This document shows positions 63,985 to 64,000 of a stretch of 64,000 bases of DNA, one piece after another (positions within the stretch are counted from its first letter, which is position 1; each line of letters opens with the position of its first letter). Made by a program: the position numbers and the translations under genes. The DNA lies in the NCBI GenBank assembly GCA_016721425.1, contig JADKID010000043.1, positions 216,006-280,005 on the forward strand, written 5' to 3'. The notes below the pieces were generated by a model. It was not told where the DNA came from. It saw only the letters and a list, made by a program, of their open reading frames with translations, and searched no databases. This stretch comes from Bryobacterales bacterium (GTDB lineage Bacteria > Acidobacteriota > Terriglobia > Bryobacterales > Bryobacteraceae).

Positions 63985-64000
63985 GCCTAGTATATTAGGC
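63985..64000. repeat. 16-base near-palindrome, copy 2
   Basis: GCCTAGTATATTAGGC ends exactly at the window edge, 40 bases after copy 1 (start to start). The series may continue beyond the window. The spacing and symmetry fit iterons, partition or operator sites, but two copies do not decide. Confidence 0.6.

Larger units (their letters stand above)
42224..64000. mobile_element. Integrated element or island, right end outside window
   Basis: The left boundary is the displaced tRNA-Thr 3' half. An element that restores the tRNA should have the intact tRNA-Thr (minus strand) at its other end, so it extends right past position 64,000 and spans at least 21.7 kb. Its content supports mobility: plasmid-type RepA, a second RepA scrap, two AbiE-type toxin-antitoxin pairs, phage-tail and Fic remnants, and proteins typical of islands. 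No integrase or transposase is recognisable inside the visible part. The frame-break density is much higher than in the backbone. Whether the two giants at 51.6-63.2 kb belong to the element is uncertain. Confidence 0.5.

Noticed and set aside
63945..64000. CRISPR array
   Set aside because: Two 16-base repeats with a 24-base spacer and no cas genes are too short and too few; repeat length is below that of known CRISPRs.

Overview
The window looks like chromosome from an acidobacterium of the Solibacteraceae/Bryobacteraceae type. This is inferred from the high G+C content and from the gene set: an Oar-like TonB-dependent receptor with an N-terminal carboxypeptidase-regulatory domain, exported carboxypeptidase-regulatory repeat proteins, SBBP/beta-propeller giants, exported TldD-like proteins, a PQQ-type sugar dehydrogenase, an exported TIM-barrel isomerase and a PEP-CTERM protein. 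No database search was possible.

Positions 1-40,005 read as ordinary chromosome. In order they hold: an exported GH29 fucosidase cut by the left edge; a 37-residue membrane peptide; a SET-domain methyltransferase; a CpaE/TadZ ATPase, sugar-kinase-fold protein and divergent enolase on the minus strand; a LuxR-type regulator; an exported TldD/TldE-like pair; uxuA, a MOSC protein and glnE; a minus-strand membrane block (antiporter, TPR protein, Amt channel and small membrane proteins); an HD protein; tRNA-Ala; an NtrC-type regulator, histidine kinase and proline-rich lipoprotein in overlapping order; tRNA-Sec; the large receptor with a strong terminator; a WYL regulator; a helicase with an inserted DEDDh exonuclease; a GNAT protein; a secreted PI-kinase-like protein; two carboxypeptidase-regulatory proteins; an exported isomerase; a PQQ-type dehydrogenase; and initiator tRNA-Met with a clear promoter.

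Positions 40,006-64,000 are accessory. A tyrosine-integrase-like tail lies beside tRNA-fMet. Farther on is the displaced 3' half of a tRNA-Thr that still has its terminator, which marks one end of an integrated element running right and out of the window. Its cargo is a plasmid-type RepA, a YELWDRDSLYEEVW-type protein beside an ankyrin protein, two AbiEi/AbiEii-type toxin-antitoxin pairs, a phage-tail-like remnant, a phospholipase-D-like/RepA/Fic scrap heap and two tandem exported giants of about 1,900 residues. The window ends in two copies of a 16-base near-palindrome spaced 40 bases apart.

Single-base frame breaks are the main complication. There are only a few in the first 40 kb (glnE, a small protein at 14 kb, the WYL regulator, the helicase, one carboxypeptidase-regulatory gene). 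To the right nearly every gene is affected, with about a dozen switches in each giant. Family sequence resumes directly after each break, so indel errors in a weakly covered assembly are as likely as true decay. Genes are therefore given at their full reconstructed extent, with break positions noted.
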